Shown here: positions 49,336-58,249 of the stretch, one piece after another | How the letters are laid out: each line of letters begins with the position of its first letter | How positions within the stretch are numbered: position 1 is the stretch's first letter | From: Gilliamella mensalis | Lineage (GTDB): Bacteria > Pseudomonadota > Gammaproteobacteria > Enterobacterales > Orbaceae | Assembly: GCF_900103085.1 (NCBI RefSeq) | Contig: NZ_FMWR01000011.1 | Span: 1-64,000, forward strand | DNA length: 64,000 nt | Direction of reading: 5' to 3' | Notes under the pieces: model-generated | Seen by the model: the letters and a program-made list of their open reading frames with translations, nothing else | Told to the model about the DNA's origin: nothing | Databases searched by the model: none | Made by a program: the position numbers and the translations under genes

Positions 49336-49362
49336 ATTGCCATTAATTTAATGGCAATTTTT
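49336..49362 (+). terminator. Hairpin overlapping the mpl stop codon
   Basis: ATTGCCATT-N5-AATGGCAAT followed by TTTTTC on the plus strand, overlapping the 3' end of mpl. It should stop plus-strand transcription into mpl; on the minus strand its tail is poor. Confidence 0.55.
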
Positions 49363-50734
49363 CTTGATCTTTGATTTGTTGCTTTTCTAGGCTTTCTAAA
49401 ATTTTGTTATGAATACCGCCAAAATCACCATTACTCATAATTAAAATTGCATCTGTTGGTCGAGCTGATTTTGTGATCATTTCAACCAATAAATCAATAT
49501 CACCGGTCCAGTAAGCGGGTTGAATACATGCTTCAACCACATCTGCTACTAACCAAGGTAGCTGTTCAGGTTGAAAGATGAAAATTTCGTCAGCACGTCC
49601 AAGTGATGGAGCCAGTTCATCTTTAGATACCCCTAATTTCATTGTGTTTGAGCGGGGTTCAAGTACGACTAAAATACGGCGATTAGCGCCAATTTTACTG
49701 CGTAATGCTTCTAAAGTAGCTAAAATTGCCGTTGGATGATGAGCAAAGTCGTCATAGATTTCGATGTTATTAACTTCACCATACAGCTCTAAACGTCTTT
49801 TTGCATTAATAAACGAGCCTAATGCTAAGCAAGCATCAACTGGATCAATGCCCACATTATGAGCGGCTGCAATTGCCATTAATGCATTATGCATATTATG
49901 TTCGCCAACTAATGCATATTTTACTTCGCCTACTTTTTTATTGTTATACAAAACAGCAAAATGGCTTGCATCGTTATTCATACGTTGAGCTAACCAGCCA
50001 GTTTCTGATTCAGTAAAGGTTTGTTCGCTCCAGCAGCCTTTTGCTAATACTTGTTTTAAATTTACATCATCTTGTGGTGCGATGATAAGTCCTTTACTTG
50101 GCACTAAACGAACTAAGTGGTGAAACTGTTTTTGAATTGAACTAAGATCATCAAAAATATCTGCATGATCAAATTCTAAATTGTTCATGATCAATGTTTT
50201 AGGGCAGTAGTGCATAAATTTTGAACGTTTATCAAAGAATGAACAGTCATATTCGTCCGCTTCAATGACAAAAAAATTACCTTCACCTAATCTTGCTGAT
50301 ACATCAAAATTACCCGGCACACCACCAATAATAAAACCTTGTTTATAATTTTGTTTTTCTAAAATCCAATTGATCATACCGGCTGTTGTGGTTTTGCCAT
50401 GTGTGCCAGCAACAGCAATGACCCAGCGATCGCGTAACACGTTATCATGTAGCCATTGCGGTGCTGAAATATAAGGAATGTTATTATCCAAGATATATTC
50501 AACGCAAGGATTACCTCTTGATAGGGCATTGCCAATGATGACTAAATCAGGTGTAGATGTGAGTTGTGATGGATCATATCCTTCAATAATATCAATGTGT
50601 TCTTTCTGTAAAAGTGTACTCATTGGCGGATAAATATTTTTATCTGAACCTGTTACTTTATGACCTAGGGAACGGGCTATTAATGCAATCCCTGCCATAA
50701 ATGTGCCACAAATCCCAAGAATATGAATATGCAT
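49343..50734 (-). CDS. mpl: Murein peptide ligase Mpl
   Basis: Recycles cell-wall peptide by joining L-Ala-gamma-D-Glu-meso-DAP to UDP-MurNAc. Mur-ligase fold: N-terminal HILGICGTFMAGIALIARSLGHKVTGSD, ATP loop VAGTHGKTTTAGM, NLEFDHADIF, and C-terminal DDFAHHPTAI and VLEPRSNTM. The 463-aa length is close to E. coli Mpl (457), and the IRAK-type MurC start is absent. It is not linked to other mur genes here. Confidence 0.95.
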   Translation of the reverse strand: MHIHILGICGTFMAGIALIARSLGHKVTGSDKNIYPPMSTLLQKEHIDIIEGYDPSQLTSTPDLVIIGNALSRGNPCVEYILDNNIPYISAPQWLHDNVLRDRWVIAVAGTHGKTTTAGMINWILEKQNYKQGFIIGGVPGNFDVSARLGEGNFFVIEADEYDCSFFDKRSKFMHYCPKTLIMNNLEFDHADIFDDLSSIQKQFHHLVRLVPSKGLIIAPQDDVNLKQVLAKGCWSEQTFTESETGWLAQRMNNDASHFAVLYNNKKVGEVKYALVGEHNMHNALMAIAAAHNVGIDPVDACLALGSFINAKRRLELYGEVNNIEIYDDFAHHPTAILATLEALRSKIGANRRILVVLEPRSNTMKLGVSKDELAPSLGRADEIFIFQPEQLPWLVADVVEACIQPAYWTGDIDLLVEMITKSARPTDAILIMSNGDFGGIHNKILESLEKQQIKDQEKLPLN

Positions 50735-50852
50735 TTTAAATCCTTAACGTTGTATAAATATGATATAGATGATGTTGGGCTATCATTGTCGATTTGACTA
50801 CTAATCAGATGTAAATTTAGCACAATCTTTAATTATAATCGATTCTACCTGC

Positions 50853-52589
50853 TTATGCGATAGACCATAGATGTTTAATCATTAATTGTGGTGCTTGGTT
50901 ACCACGAAACTCATCTATATCGAGATGATAAACTGCTTTTACATTTTTTATTGATTGATCTGGCCATTGCTGTCGATTTACATTAAAAAATATCCCCTCA
51001 ATAAGTGGACCACCATTTTGGGGTTCTAATACTAATTTTAGGTGTTTGTTGGCCAATAATCGTTGCTGATGAATAGTAAACTCACCATCAAAAATGGGAG
51101 CACCAAATCCTTCGCCCCATGGACCTGATTCTTTTAACTGCTTGGCAATGTGGTAAGTAAGATCTTGACTGTCTATTTCACCATCAGTTTCAATGATAGG
51201 TTCTAGCAAATCAGGTTTTAAATGTGTGTCTAAAAGAGTCTCAAAGCTACTTTTAAAACGTTGTAAATCTTCTTCACGAATAGTTAATCCCACAGCCATT
51301 GCGTGACCGCCAAAGCTTACTATTAAATCAGGATGTTGCTGATTTAATTCATCGATGAGATCACGTAGATGAACGCCCGGAATTGAGCGACCAGAACCTT
51401 TTAAAAAACCATCTTGAGTTGATGCGAACGATATAACGGGTCGATAATATTTATCTTTTAAACGTGAAGATAGGATCCCAATAATACCTTGATGCCATTC
51501 AGGATGGTAAAACACAAGTAAGTGAGGAATTGATATGTTTTGTTTTTCGATTTCTTGAATAAACGATAAAGCTTCTTTATGCATCGTTTGTTCAATGAGC
51601 TTGCGATCATTATTGAGATTATCAAGATCGGTGGCTTTGTTGATAGCGGAATCATAATTATCGCAAAGTAATAATTGAACACCCAATGCCATATTGTCCA
51701 TTCTGCCTGCAGCGTTTAATCTGGGCGCTATATAAAAAGCCAAATCTGTTGAAGTTAAAGAAGTTCGATCTTTTTTAGCGATATGTAATAAGGCTTTGAT
51801 ACCTTCACTACAATATCCAGATCGAATTCTATTTATACCTTGGTGAACTAAAATACGATTATTATGATCGAGTTTAACTACGTCAGCAATAGTACCCAAA
51901 GCAACTAAATCTAATAAATTTGCCACATTATATTCGGTCAAATTATTATCTGCGAACCAATTTTCTTGTCGTAGTTTTGCGCGTAAAGCCAGCATCAAAT
52001 AAAAAGCTACACCAACACCGGCTAAATGCTTAGACGGGAAAGAACAGTTTGGTAAATTAGGATTGATTATGGCATCGGCGTTCGGTAACTGTTCTGGGCA
52101 TAAATGGTGATCGGTAATAATCACCGATAAGTTTGATCTTTTTGCAAAATCAACAGCTTCATTAGCTGAAATGCCGTTGTCAACGGTAATAATGAGCTGT
52201 GTATTTTGTAAAATGGCTTTTTTAACAACCGAAACGCTTAACCCATATCCATCGTCAAAGCGATCTGGAATGATATAATCAACAAAAAGGCAGCCCATAT
52301 TTTTTAGTGCTTTGATAGTTAAGGCAGTGCTTGTCGCGCCATCGGTATCAAAATCGCCAACAACCATAATGCGCTTATTATTCTTCATTGCTAAATAAAG
52401 AATTTCAACGGCTTTATCAATACCCGCTAATTTATTGTAATTGAATAGATTGCGAGTAGTATAGTCGAGCTCTTGCATGCTAGAAATACCACGCAATGCA
52501 TAAATTCGCTGTAATAATAACGGAATATCATCAGGAAATTCTGGATATACTTCAGGTAATTTGCGATGTATTAATCTATTATTTTTCAT
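50853..52589 (-). CDS. recJ: Single-stranded-DNA exonuclease RecJ
   Basis: 5'-to-3' ssDNA exonuclease of the RecF and mismatch-repair pathways. DHH-family motifs are MVVGDFDTDGATST, ITVDNGISA and VIITDHH, with RLNAAGRMDN and the DHHA1 motif SFGGHAMAVGLTI further on. Length 578 aa (E. coli 577). xerD-dsbC-recJ is a conserved gammaproteobacterial order. Its function complements MutH-directed repair encoded in the same window. Confidence 0.96.
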   Translation of the reverse strand: MKNNRLIHRKLPEVYPEFPDDIPLLLQRIYALRGISSMQELDYTTRNLFNYNKLAGIDKAVEILYLAMKNNKRIMVVGDFDTDGATSTALTIKALKNMGCLFVDYIIPDRFDDGYGLSVSVVKKAILQNTQLIITVDNGISANEAVDFAKRSNLSVIITDHHLCPEQLPNADAIINPNLPNCSFPSKHLAGVGVAFYLMLALRAKLRQENWFADNNLTEYNVANLLDLVALGTIADVVKLDHNNRILVHQGINRIRSGYCSEGIKALLHIAKKDRTSLTSTDLAFYIAPRLNAAGRMDNMALGVQLLLCDNYDSAINKATDLDNLNNDRKLIEQTMHKEALSFIQEIEKQNISIPHLLVFYHPEWHQGIIGILSSRLKDKYYRPVISFASTQDGFLKGSGRSIPGVHLRDLIDELNQQHPDLIVSFGGHAMAVGLTIREEDLQRFKSSFETLLDTHLKPDLLEPIIETDGEIDSQDLTYHIAKQLKESGPWGEGFGAPIFDGEFTIHQQRLLANKHLKLVLEPQNGGPLIEGIFFNVNRQQWPDQSIKNVKAVYHLDIDEFRGNQAPQLMIKHLWSIA

Positions 52590-52596
52590 ATGTTAT

Positions 52597-52628
52597 ATGC
52601 TAGCGCATTCGCACTAGCATGTTTTTTT
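52597..52628 (+). terminator. Terminator-like hairpin between recJ and dsbC
   Basis: ATGCTAG-N10-CTAGCAT followed by GTTTTTTT on the plus strand, although both flanking genes read on the minus strand. It would stop antisense transcripts and may also fold in the dsbC-recJ message. Confidence 0.6.
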
Positions 52629-52668
52629 ACCTTCGATTTAAGTTTAAAAAACCATAATTTTTTAATGG

Positions 52669-53373
52669 CTATTTAGCTGTTTTTTTATCTAACATTTCAA
52701 TTAGTTTATCGGCTTTTACATAACCTGAAACAAGTTGTCCATTAGGTAAAAAAATTGCCGGTGTACCGTTAATGCCAAGTCGTTTACCAACATTAAATTG
52801 TTGTGTTACATAAGGTACCATGCTACTTGCTGGTGCAATTGTATCGCCTTTATATGCCTTTTCAAATGCTGCTTTGCGATCAGCCATACTCCAAATAGAT
52901 TGCATGTTTTTACCAACATCACTGTCATCACCAGCACGTGGAAATGCAAAATAGTGTACAGAAATACCCGCATCTAAATATTGGTTGATATTTTCATGAA
53001 GTAATTTACAGTAATGACAAGTGTAATCAGTAAAGACTGAAATGATGTATTTTTCATTTTTAGCTTTATAAACAATGGCATCTTTTTCAATTGACTTGAT
53101 TAGTTTAAGATTGTTGCTATTAGCAATGTTTTCAGGTTCATCACCTTGTACATCATAGATAGGACCTTGGGTTAAGTATCTACCATCTTCAGTCACATAA
53201 AAAATACCCTCTGGAGTGCTAACACTTTTAAGTCCTTGTACTGGGCTATTAGTAATATTTAGATCTTTACTATCATAACCCAATTTATTGAAAGATTTTT
53301 CAATATCAATATTACTTGCTAATACTGAAGTTGAAATTAAAGCTAAACCTAAACATAAAACTAATTTTTTCAT
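52669..53373 (-). CDS. dsbC: Disulfide isomerase DsbC
   Basis: Periplasmic dimeric isomerase that reshuffles wrong disulfides and is kept reduced by DsbD. The signal peptide ends near SVLAS; a dimerisation domain (about 21-85) is followed by a thioredoxin domain with active site Cys119-His-Tyr-Cys122 and the cis-proline loop NGTPAIF. Two features are unusual. The dipeptide is HY instead of GY, and the structural cysteine pair of E. coli DsbC is replaced by Ser162 (SIWSMAD) and Ser184 (APASSM), so the mature protein has only the active-site cysteines. Length 234 aa. Position between xerD and recJ confirms identity. Confidence 0.93.
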   Translation of the reverse strand: MKKLVLCLGLALISTSVLASNIDIEKSFNKLGYDSKDLNITNSPVQGLKSVSTPEGIFYVTEDGRYLTQGPIYDVQGDEPENIANSNNLKLIKSIEKDAIVYKAKNEKYIISVFTDYTCHYCKLLHENINQYLDAGISVHYFAFPRAGDDSDVGKNMQSIWSMADRKAAFEKAYKGDTIAPASSMVPYVTQQFNVGKRLGINGTPAIFLPNGQLVSGYVKADKLIEMLDKKTAK

Positions 53374-53397
53374 TCAATTATCCTTATTTTTTCAACC

Positions 53398-54312
53398 CTA
53401 TGCTCGAGGATGATGTTTACTGTGTAACTGTTTTAATCTTTCTGTCGCCACATGTGTATAAATTTGTGTTGTTGATAAACTACTGTGTCCGAGCAACATT
53501 TGCACAACACGCAAATCCGCACCATGATTGAGCAGATGTGTCGCAAAAGCATGTCGCAATACATGGGGTGAAAGAGCATCAATATTAATACCAGTTAGTA
53601 TGGCATAATATTTGATTCGATGCCAGAAGGTCTGTCGAGTCATTTTTTTTCCTAATCGACTAGGAAAAAGTACATCCACAGGACCTGCTTTTAAAAGATC
53701 ATTTCTAGCATATTTAAAATAATATTCAAGCCAATAAACAGCTTCTTCCCCAAGTGGCACCAGACGCTCTTTATTACCTTTACCAATCACTCTTACCACC
53801 CCTTGGCGCAGACTAACTTCACTCATTTCTAAGCTCACTAATTCCGATACGCGTAAACCTGTAGCATAAAGCACTTCTAACATTGCTTTATCTCGAAGCT
53901 CGATAGGATCTTCTATATTTGGTGATTCAAGTAATGCATCAACTTGCGATTCAGTTAAATCTTTAGGTAATTTTTTGGGCAGCTTGGGGGAAGATAATAC
54001 TGCGGTAGGATCATCGGTGCGATAATTTTCTTGATATAAATACTGAAAAAAACGTTTAGTTGCGCTAAGTAAACGTGCAGAACTACTTGCTTTATACCCA
54101 TCTTTTACGCGTTGCATTAAAAATTCTTGTAAATTATGTGTTTGAGCTGTCAGAAAGATGACTTTTTGTTGTTGTAAAGATTGACTTAATGCCAACAAAT
54201 CAAGCCGATAAGATTCAATTGTATTTTCAGCTAAGTTTCTTTCTAACCACAATGAGTCTAAAAACTGTTCTATTAATATTTTATTTTGGGTGGGGGTGTC
54301 TTGGCTAGACAT
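53398..54312 (-). CDS. xerD: Site-specific tyrosine recombinase XerD
   Basis: Resolves chromosome dimers at dif together with XerC under FtsK control. The 304-aa protein has the N-terminal core-binding domain (about 10-110) and the catalytic residues Arg154 (TGLRVSEL), Lys178 (IGKGNKER), His250/Arg253 (PHVLRHAFATHLL), His276 (LLGHSS) and nucleophile Tyr285 (TTQIYTHV). ATG 54312 is preferred to TTG 54315. The neighbourhood dsbC-recJ indicates XerD rather than XerC. Confidence 0.96.
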   Translation of the reverse strand: MSSQDTPTQNKILIEQFLDSLWLERNLAENTIESYRLDLLALSQSLQQQKVIFLTAQTHNLQEFLMQRVKDGYKASSSARLLSATKRFFQYLYQENYRTDDPTAVLSSPKLPKKLPKDLTESQVDALLESPNIEDPIELRDKAMLEVLYATGLRVSELVSLEMSEVSLRQGVVRVIGKGNKERLVPLGEEAVYWLEYYFKYARNDLLKAGPVDVLFPSRLGKKMTRQTFWHRIKYYAILTGINIDALSPHVLRHAFATHLLNHGADLRVVQMLLGHSSLSTTQIYTHVATERLKQLHSKHHPRA

Positions 54313-54990
54313 CAATGATTATCTCTACATTATAGTTATTTTTTATATTATATCCTAACTGTCAATAATTTGCAGTTTGGTCAGTTAGTTACCTTTTAGA
54401 ATAACTTATAGTCGTTTCTAATTTATAAATGTTTAGTCAAATGTAAGTCTTTTATACTAAAACACTTGCTTTTCTGAAACTTTTTGGCAATCATTTTTTA
54501 AATAAATTATTTTGGAGCATTATTATTATATTTTTGATGAACTACTATTTGTTTTTTGGTGCTAATTGTTAAAACGTGTGATAACCATCGTATCAATCAA
54601 ACATTCATAAAACTTGCCTGCCCTTAAATGAATGGAAAAGCCCAAAAAGATAGATACTTTTATGAAGATGTCGCGTTTGCTTTTAGGCTACATTTTTTGT
54701 AAAAAGTATTCAGGTGTCTATATCGTTTAATTATTAATTGAAAATTTGCAGTATCTATTTATAGCAAAAAGAAATATTAACTTTTCTATAGCACTATATG
54801 TGCCATTAGTTATTGATCTTGAAACTTATCATTATTGGCATATTCAGCTTTGTCCATCACAATCAAGTACGCCAATTGGTCGGATCGTATATTACTACCG
54901 CTTTTTACGTTTTTATTAAATTTTATATTGGTATTGCGCTGTTTTGCTAACTATCAATCTTAATTGTTATTGATGTAGTTTTAAAGTTAT
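54313..54990. other. Non-coding, decayed-looking stretch upstream of the EamA remnant
   Basis: About 680 bp of AT-rich DNA with frequent stops in all frames. No convincing protein fragment could be read here. It may be the more eroded 5' part of the EamA-type gene recognised just downstream, but I cannot show that. Confidence 0.35.
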
Positions 54991-55012
54991 TCACTGGAAT
55001 GGGTTGGTTAGT

Positions 55013-55240
55013 CAGATTATAACTGCTATTGTGTATAACATCGTGTTAAGAGGAATTCATACACTACTTTACTTAGTGTTCTGAGAGTCGCTAATGAAAG
55101 TTTATCTGTTGCTATTCCTGTTTTGGGATTATTGAGTTGGTTTATTTTGGGACTATTTCGATGAATTGATTTAAATGTCATTTGGGGGATCGTTTTTGTC
55201 GATGATTGGATATGGCATTTATAATTTTTTCGAGGTTACT
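55013..55240 (+). pseudogene. Remnant of an EamA/DMT-family transporter (C-terminal part)
   Basis: Fragments of one protein appear in shifted frames. ITAIVYNIVLRGIHTLLYLVF (55019-55081, then TGA) is followed after a frame change by RVANESLSVAIPVLGLLSWF (from 55084). After another shift and an internal TAA comes GGSFLSMIGYGIYNFF (to about 55230). The second piece resembles the RVAPLSLLVPVVGL segment of E. coli EamA, and the third its final helix. Two frameshifts and two stops make it non-functional. Upstream limits are not visible. Confidence 0.5.
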
Positions 55241-55363
55241 ATACCAATCAAAATCCATATCCTTTTATTAATTTTGTGCGGATTGGTTACTCCCAAAACA
55301 CTGTTTACCGTGTTAAGGATTAGCCTTTTTATTTTGAGTGATTGAATATTTAAGGAGTCGAAA

Positions 55364-56014
55364 ATGAAGCTGTATATTTATGAGCATTGTCCTTTTTGTG
55401 TAAGGGCAAGAATGATATTTGGTCTAAAAAACATACCGGTTGAATTGCAAGTGTTGCTGAGTGATGATTCTCAATCGCCAGAGCGTATGATTGGCGAAAA
55501 AATGGCACCCATTTTACAAAAAGAGGATGGCAGCTATATGCCTGAAAGTTTAGATATTGTTGATTATATTGATAATAATTATGGTGGTGATCCCATTTTA
55601 GTTGGACCTAAATCCCCAAATATTGCAGAGTTAATCAAACAGTTGCAACAATATGATTATAAGTTAGAGTGTCCCCGTTATATAAAGCTCGGCTTAGCTG
55701 AATTTGCAACACAAAGTGCGATTGATTATTTTGTCACTAGTAAAGTTGGTAAATTAGGATCGTTTGACGAATGTTTAGCACAAACTGATTCGTTAGTGTC
55801 TGCCGTATCTGCGGTATTAAATCAGCTTGAATTATTGATTGTTTCGCCAGATGCGTGTAATGGACAATTATCTTTAGATGATATCTGTTTGTTTCCCGTT
55901 TTACGCAATTTGACGTGTGTTAAAAGCTTAACTTTTCCGCCTAAAATTAAAGCTTATATACAATCCATGGCAAAACTCAGTAAAGTTAATTTATTTTTTG
56001 ATAAAGCCATTTAA
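55364..56014 (+). CDS. grxB: Glutaredoxin 2 (GrxB)
   Basis: Glutathione-dependent dithiol oxidoreductase with a glutathione-transferase-like fold. N-terminal thioredoxin domain KLYIYEHCPFCVRARMIFG has the active pair Cys9/Cys12; VPMLQ-like APILQKEDG and the MPESLDIVDYID glutathione-binding segment follow. A helical C-terminal domain completes 216 aa (E. coli 215). AAGGAG precedes the ATG. It is an intact gene standing between two decayed regions. Confidence 0.95.
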   Translation: MKLYIYEHCPFCVRARMIFGLKNIPVELQVLLSDDSQSPERMIGEKMAPILQKEDGSYMPESLDIVDYIDNNYGGDPILVGPKSPNIAELIKQLQQYDYKLECPRYIKLGLAEFATQSAIDYFVTSKVGKLGSFDECLAQTDSLVSAVSAVLNQLELLIVSPDACNGQLSLDDICLFPVLRNLTCVKSLTFPPKIKAYIQSMAKLSKVNLFFDKAI

Positions 56015-56081
56015 TTATTAGGCAGTTAGATCTAGCGTTTTATTTATCGTTAAACTAAGGTTTAAGAAAAAGCCAGATTGT

Positions 56082-56300
56082 TTACACTTCATGATTAACA
56101 TAATCATTTAATAACGCATAAGGCGTTTTATTTAAAATCGCTTTATGCGGTTTAACTATATTATAAATGTGAATCAATCATTTTCTATCTTTTGCATCGC
56201 TAACTATATGTTGATTACGCCACATAGCTATTAAAGTACGTCTCTCTTTCAGCTTTCCCATTCGTTTATTAGCGGGTTGGTTTATAAGTTTTCGATTAAT
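56082..56300 (-). pseudogene. Fragment of an IS3-type (rve integrase) transposase
   Basis: On the minus strand, ending at TAA 56082-56084, reads IHIYNIVKPHKAILNKTPYA then LLNDYVNHEV. This is the Y-N-x2-R/K-P-H-x2-L/I-x4-P end of rve-type transposases. Just upstream a TGA interrupts the frame after DAKDRK; the preceding KRMGKLKERRTLIAMWRNQH is in the same frame but unassigned. No inverted terminal repeats or complete element were seen. Confidence 0.5.
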
Positions 56301-56410
56301 AGATGGTGATCATACGTTTTAACAAATGAGATACTAAAAATTCTTAATAAATCACGAAACGGTATAGAATCCTGAATATTTTTTACAAAAATATAATCTA
56401 AAAAGCGAAC
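56293..56410. repeat. Direct repeat, copy 1 (~100 bp)
   Basis: First of two copies, the well-matched core being 56314-56410. It begins ACGTTTTAACAAATGAGATA and includes GGTATAGAATCCTGAATATT. Copy 2 is at 56472-56591, one period of about 179 bp later. Confidence 0.85.
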
Positions 56411-56471
56411 ACTATATCTTTATTAAAGTTCCTATCTTGTATTCATTTTAAGTCAGTCAACTTTTATTTTT

Positions 56472-56591
56472 GGATTGATACGATGAATATTAACGTTTTA
56501 ACAAATGAGATACTAAAAATACTTAATAAATCGCCAAACGGTATAGAATCCTGAATATTTTTTACAAAAAAATATAATCTAAAAAGTGAAC
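56472..56591. repeat. Direct repeat, copy 2 (~100 bp)
   Basis: Second copy, core 56493-56591, differing from copy 1 by a handful of substitutions and two extra A in an A-run. The preceding 20 bp are also related (GATT-ATA-GATG pattern). Two copies only, so it is not a CRISPR array; a duplicated segment of a decayed mobile element is likelier. Confidence 0.85.
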
Positions 56592-56639
56592 AGTTGTATA
56601 AATATTCCATAGTAAGACACAACAGATGTAGAAAATTAT

Positions 56640-56749
56640 GTGACCTGTTTTCGTATTTTATATGCAAGGGGAGCTATGTGATGTAATACCTGATGACACC
56701 TTTCGGCATTATGAATGGAATGTTATGGGTAGATGTTTGGTGTCGTCAT
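56640..56749 (-). pseudogene. Second IS3-type transposase fragment
   Basis: Minus-strand frame from 56749 reads, after an early stop, HSIHNAERCHQVLHHIAPLA then YKIRKQV. N-x2-R-x-H-x2-L-x4-P-x2-Y is the C-terminal pattern of IS3-family OrfB. It differs from the fragment at 56.1-56.3 kb, so at least two elements have decayed here. Confidence 0.42.
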
Positions 56750-57013
56750 GAAGCATTTTGCTTAGATAGGTTTTGTTATTGCCTTTAGTTTGCAGTCTTA
56801 ATTTATCTTTAATGGATTTTTCAATTTTGATCAAACAGTTAATACCATAACCGATGATTATTTTTTCTTTATGATATCAGCGCTATATCACTTGTCTGTA
56901 ATAAGGCGTTAGTGTTGTTGTTCATGTATATCTATTACAGTCGTTTCTCAAATTACTGTAAATAATGCGAACAATTCCGGCAACTAAGGTTATAAACTTG
57001 TTATCATTACAAA
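56750..57013. other. Non-coding DNA before the lacD terminator
   Basis: About 260 bp with stops in all frames and no recognisable feature. It continues the decayed tract that begins after grxB. Confidence 0.4.
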
Positions 57014-57048
57014 AGAGAACAGGAAAATAGAAACAACCCCTGTTCTCT
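57014..57048 (-). terminator. Intrinsic terminator of lacD
   Basis: Perfect 10-bp AGAGAACAGG / CCTGTTCTCT stem with a 15-nt loop, followed on the minus strand by TTTTG, 15 bp after the lacD stop. Confidence 0.8.
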
Positions 57049-57062
57049 GTTCGGTTTGTTAA

Positions 57063-58103
57063 TTAGTTACCTAATTTAACATCAATCACTTCAATATTAT
57101 CTTTACCACCATAGATATCATACCAAGGTGTAGCGTATTGTTTTAATATCTTATTAAGGTGCTCAACATTTTCACGACCAGTTTGATCTAACCAACGCTT
57201 TAATCCCTCTTTTCCACCATTTGCATAGGCGGCAACTCCTTCAAACCATGTTGCACGACCACCTAAAATACCGCTATATTTAGCACCATGTTCACCGGCA
57301 AAAATGAGTTCTTGGTGGAAAGTTTTTGTTGGCACGCCAGCACTTAAATAAATGAAAGGGCGCGTTGCGGCATCGCTTGCTTGTTTAAAGTAGTCTGCTG
57401 CTTGTTTTTGCGTATAGACAACGATATTGTTGTCGTTAAAGCCTTCTACGTTTTTAAAGAGCACAGGGACTTCGACTTTTAAAATATCAATGTAATATTG
57501 CTCTTTAGTAAATTCTTTAATGGTATTAATGACTTTTTGTGGTTTGATTTTTGCAAATTCTGGGCTTTTATCGTCAGTTATCACGTTATCATATACAATA
57601 GGTTCAACAAAAACTGGAATATCAGCAGCTCTTGCCTCATTGCCTAAACGTTCTAAAAAAGCGTGCTTTTTATCTAAAATATCTTGAGGATCATCAGGAT
57701 TATAATAAACCAATACTTTTGCGGCATCCGCCCCTTTTTTTATTAAACGTTGTAATGAATCTTCTGGCAAAATATCGGGTAATCGCCCTGGCGTATTGGC
57801 GTCATATCCCGTTTTTTCGTATGACATGATTAATCCAGCATTGCTATTTTTGGCTGTCATGCCTTTAAAGCCATATTCTTCATCTAACAAAATTGCACTG
57901 ACATATTTAGTTAACTCTTGAGAGACAAGTTCTTTAAATTCATACACCATATCAATATGATAACGATCTTTACCAACGGCCGATTCCATCATCTTAACCA
58001 TTGAACCTCGTTGATCTATCGCTAATGCAGCGATAACGCCATCTTGGTTTGATAATTGCTGCATACGTGTGAATTTGCCACGAGAAATACATTTTTTAGC
58101 CAT
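57063..58103 (-). CDS. lacD: Tagatose 1,6-bisphosphate aldolase (LacD type)
   Basis: Class I aldolase cleaving tagatose 1,6-bisphosphate, with broad action on related hexose bisphosphates, to triose phosphates. Family segments include IAALAIDQRGSMVKMM, SAILLDEEYGF, SYEKTGYDANTPGRLPD, ADAAKVLVYYNPDDP, the Schiff-base lysine region IDILKVEVPV, FIYLSAGVPTKTFHQEL and GILGGRATW. This family is typical of streptococci and staphylococci, so transfer is suspected. ATG 58103 has GGAGAG upstream and gives 346 aa. No lacA, lacB or lacC is adjacent, so it may serve another sugar route. Confidence 0.9.
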   Translation of the reverse strand: MAKKCISRGKFTRMQQLSNQDGVIAALAIDQRGSMVKMMESAVGKDRYHIDMVYEFKELVSQELTKYVSAILLDEEYGFKGMTAKNSNAGLIMSYEKTGYDANTPGRLPDILPEDSLQRLIKKGADAAKVLVYYNPDDPQDILDKKHAFLERLGNEARAADIPVFVEPIVYDNVITDDKSPEFAKIKPQKVINTIKEFTKEQYYIDILKVEVPVLFKNVEGFNDNNIVVYTQKQAADYFKQASDAATRPFIYLSAGVPTKTFHQELIFAGEHGAKYSGILGGRATWFEGVAAYANGGKEGLKRWLDQTGRENVEHLNKILKQYATPWYDIYGGKDNIEVIDVKLGN

Positions 58104-58203
58104 TTTATAGCTCTCCATTTAGTAAGATGTACTATTGTAGTTTTTTTGTTTGACTATTTATTAATCATTCGTGCTAGTTTTAGCGCTATACTTTATTAAA
58201 GCG

Positions 58204-58249
58204 AACTCAATTATTATGTAATGCGATGATGATTGAGTTTACATCATCG
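58204..58249. repeat. Overlapping inverted repeats between lacD and the MFS gene
   Basis: AACTCAAT (58204-58211) pairs with ATTGAGTT (58232-58239), and CGATGATG (58224-58231) pairs with CATCATCG (58242-58249). The right arm of the first repeat is the loop of the second, so the two hairpins exclude each other. They lie in the middle of the divergent region and could be shared operators. Confidence 0.6.

Noticed and set aside
56293-56591. Possible CRISPR array from the repeated ~100-bp units
   Set aside because: There are only two copies, the units are far too long, and no cas gene is present.
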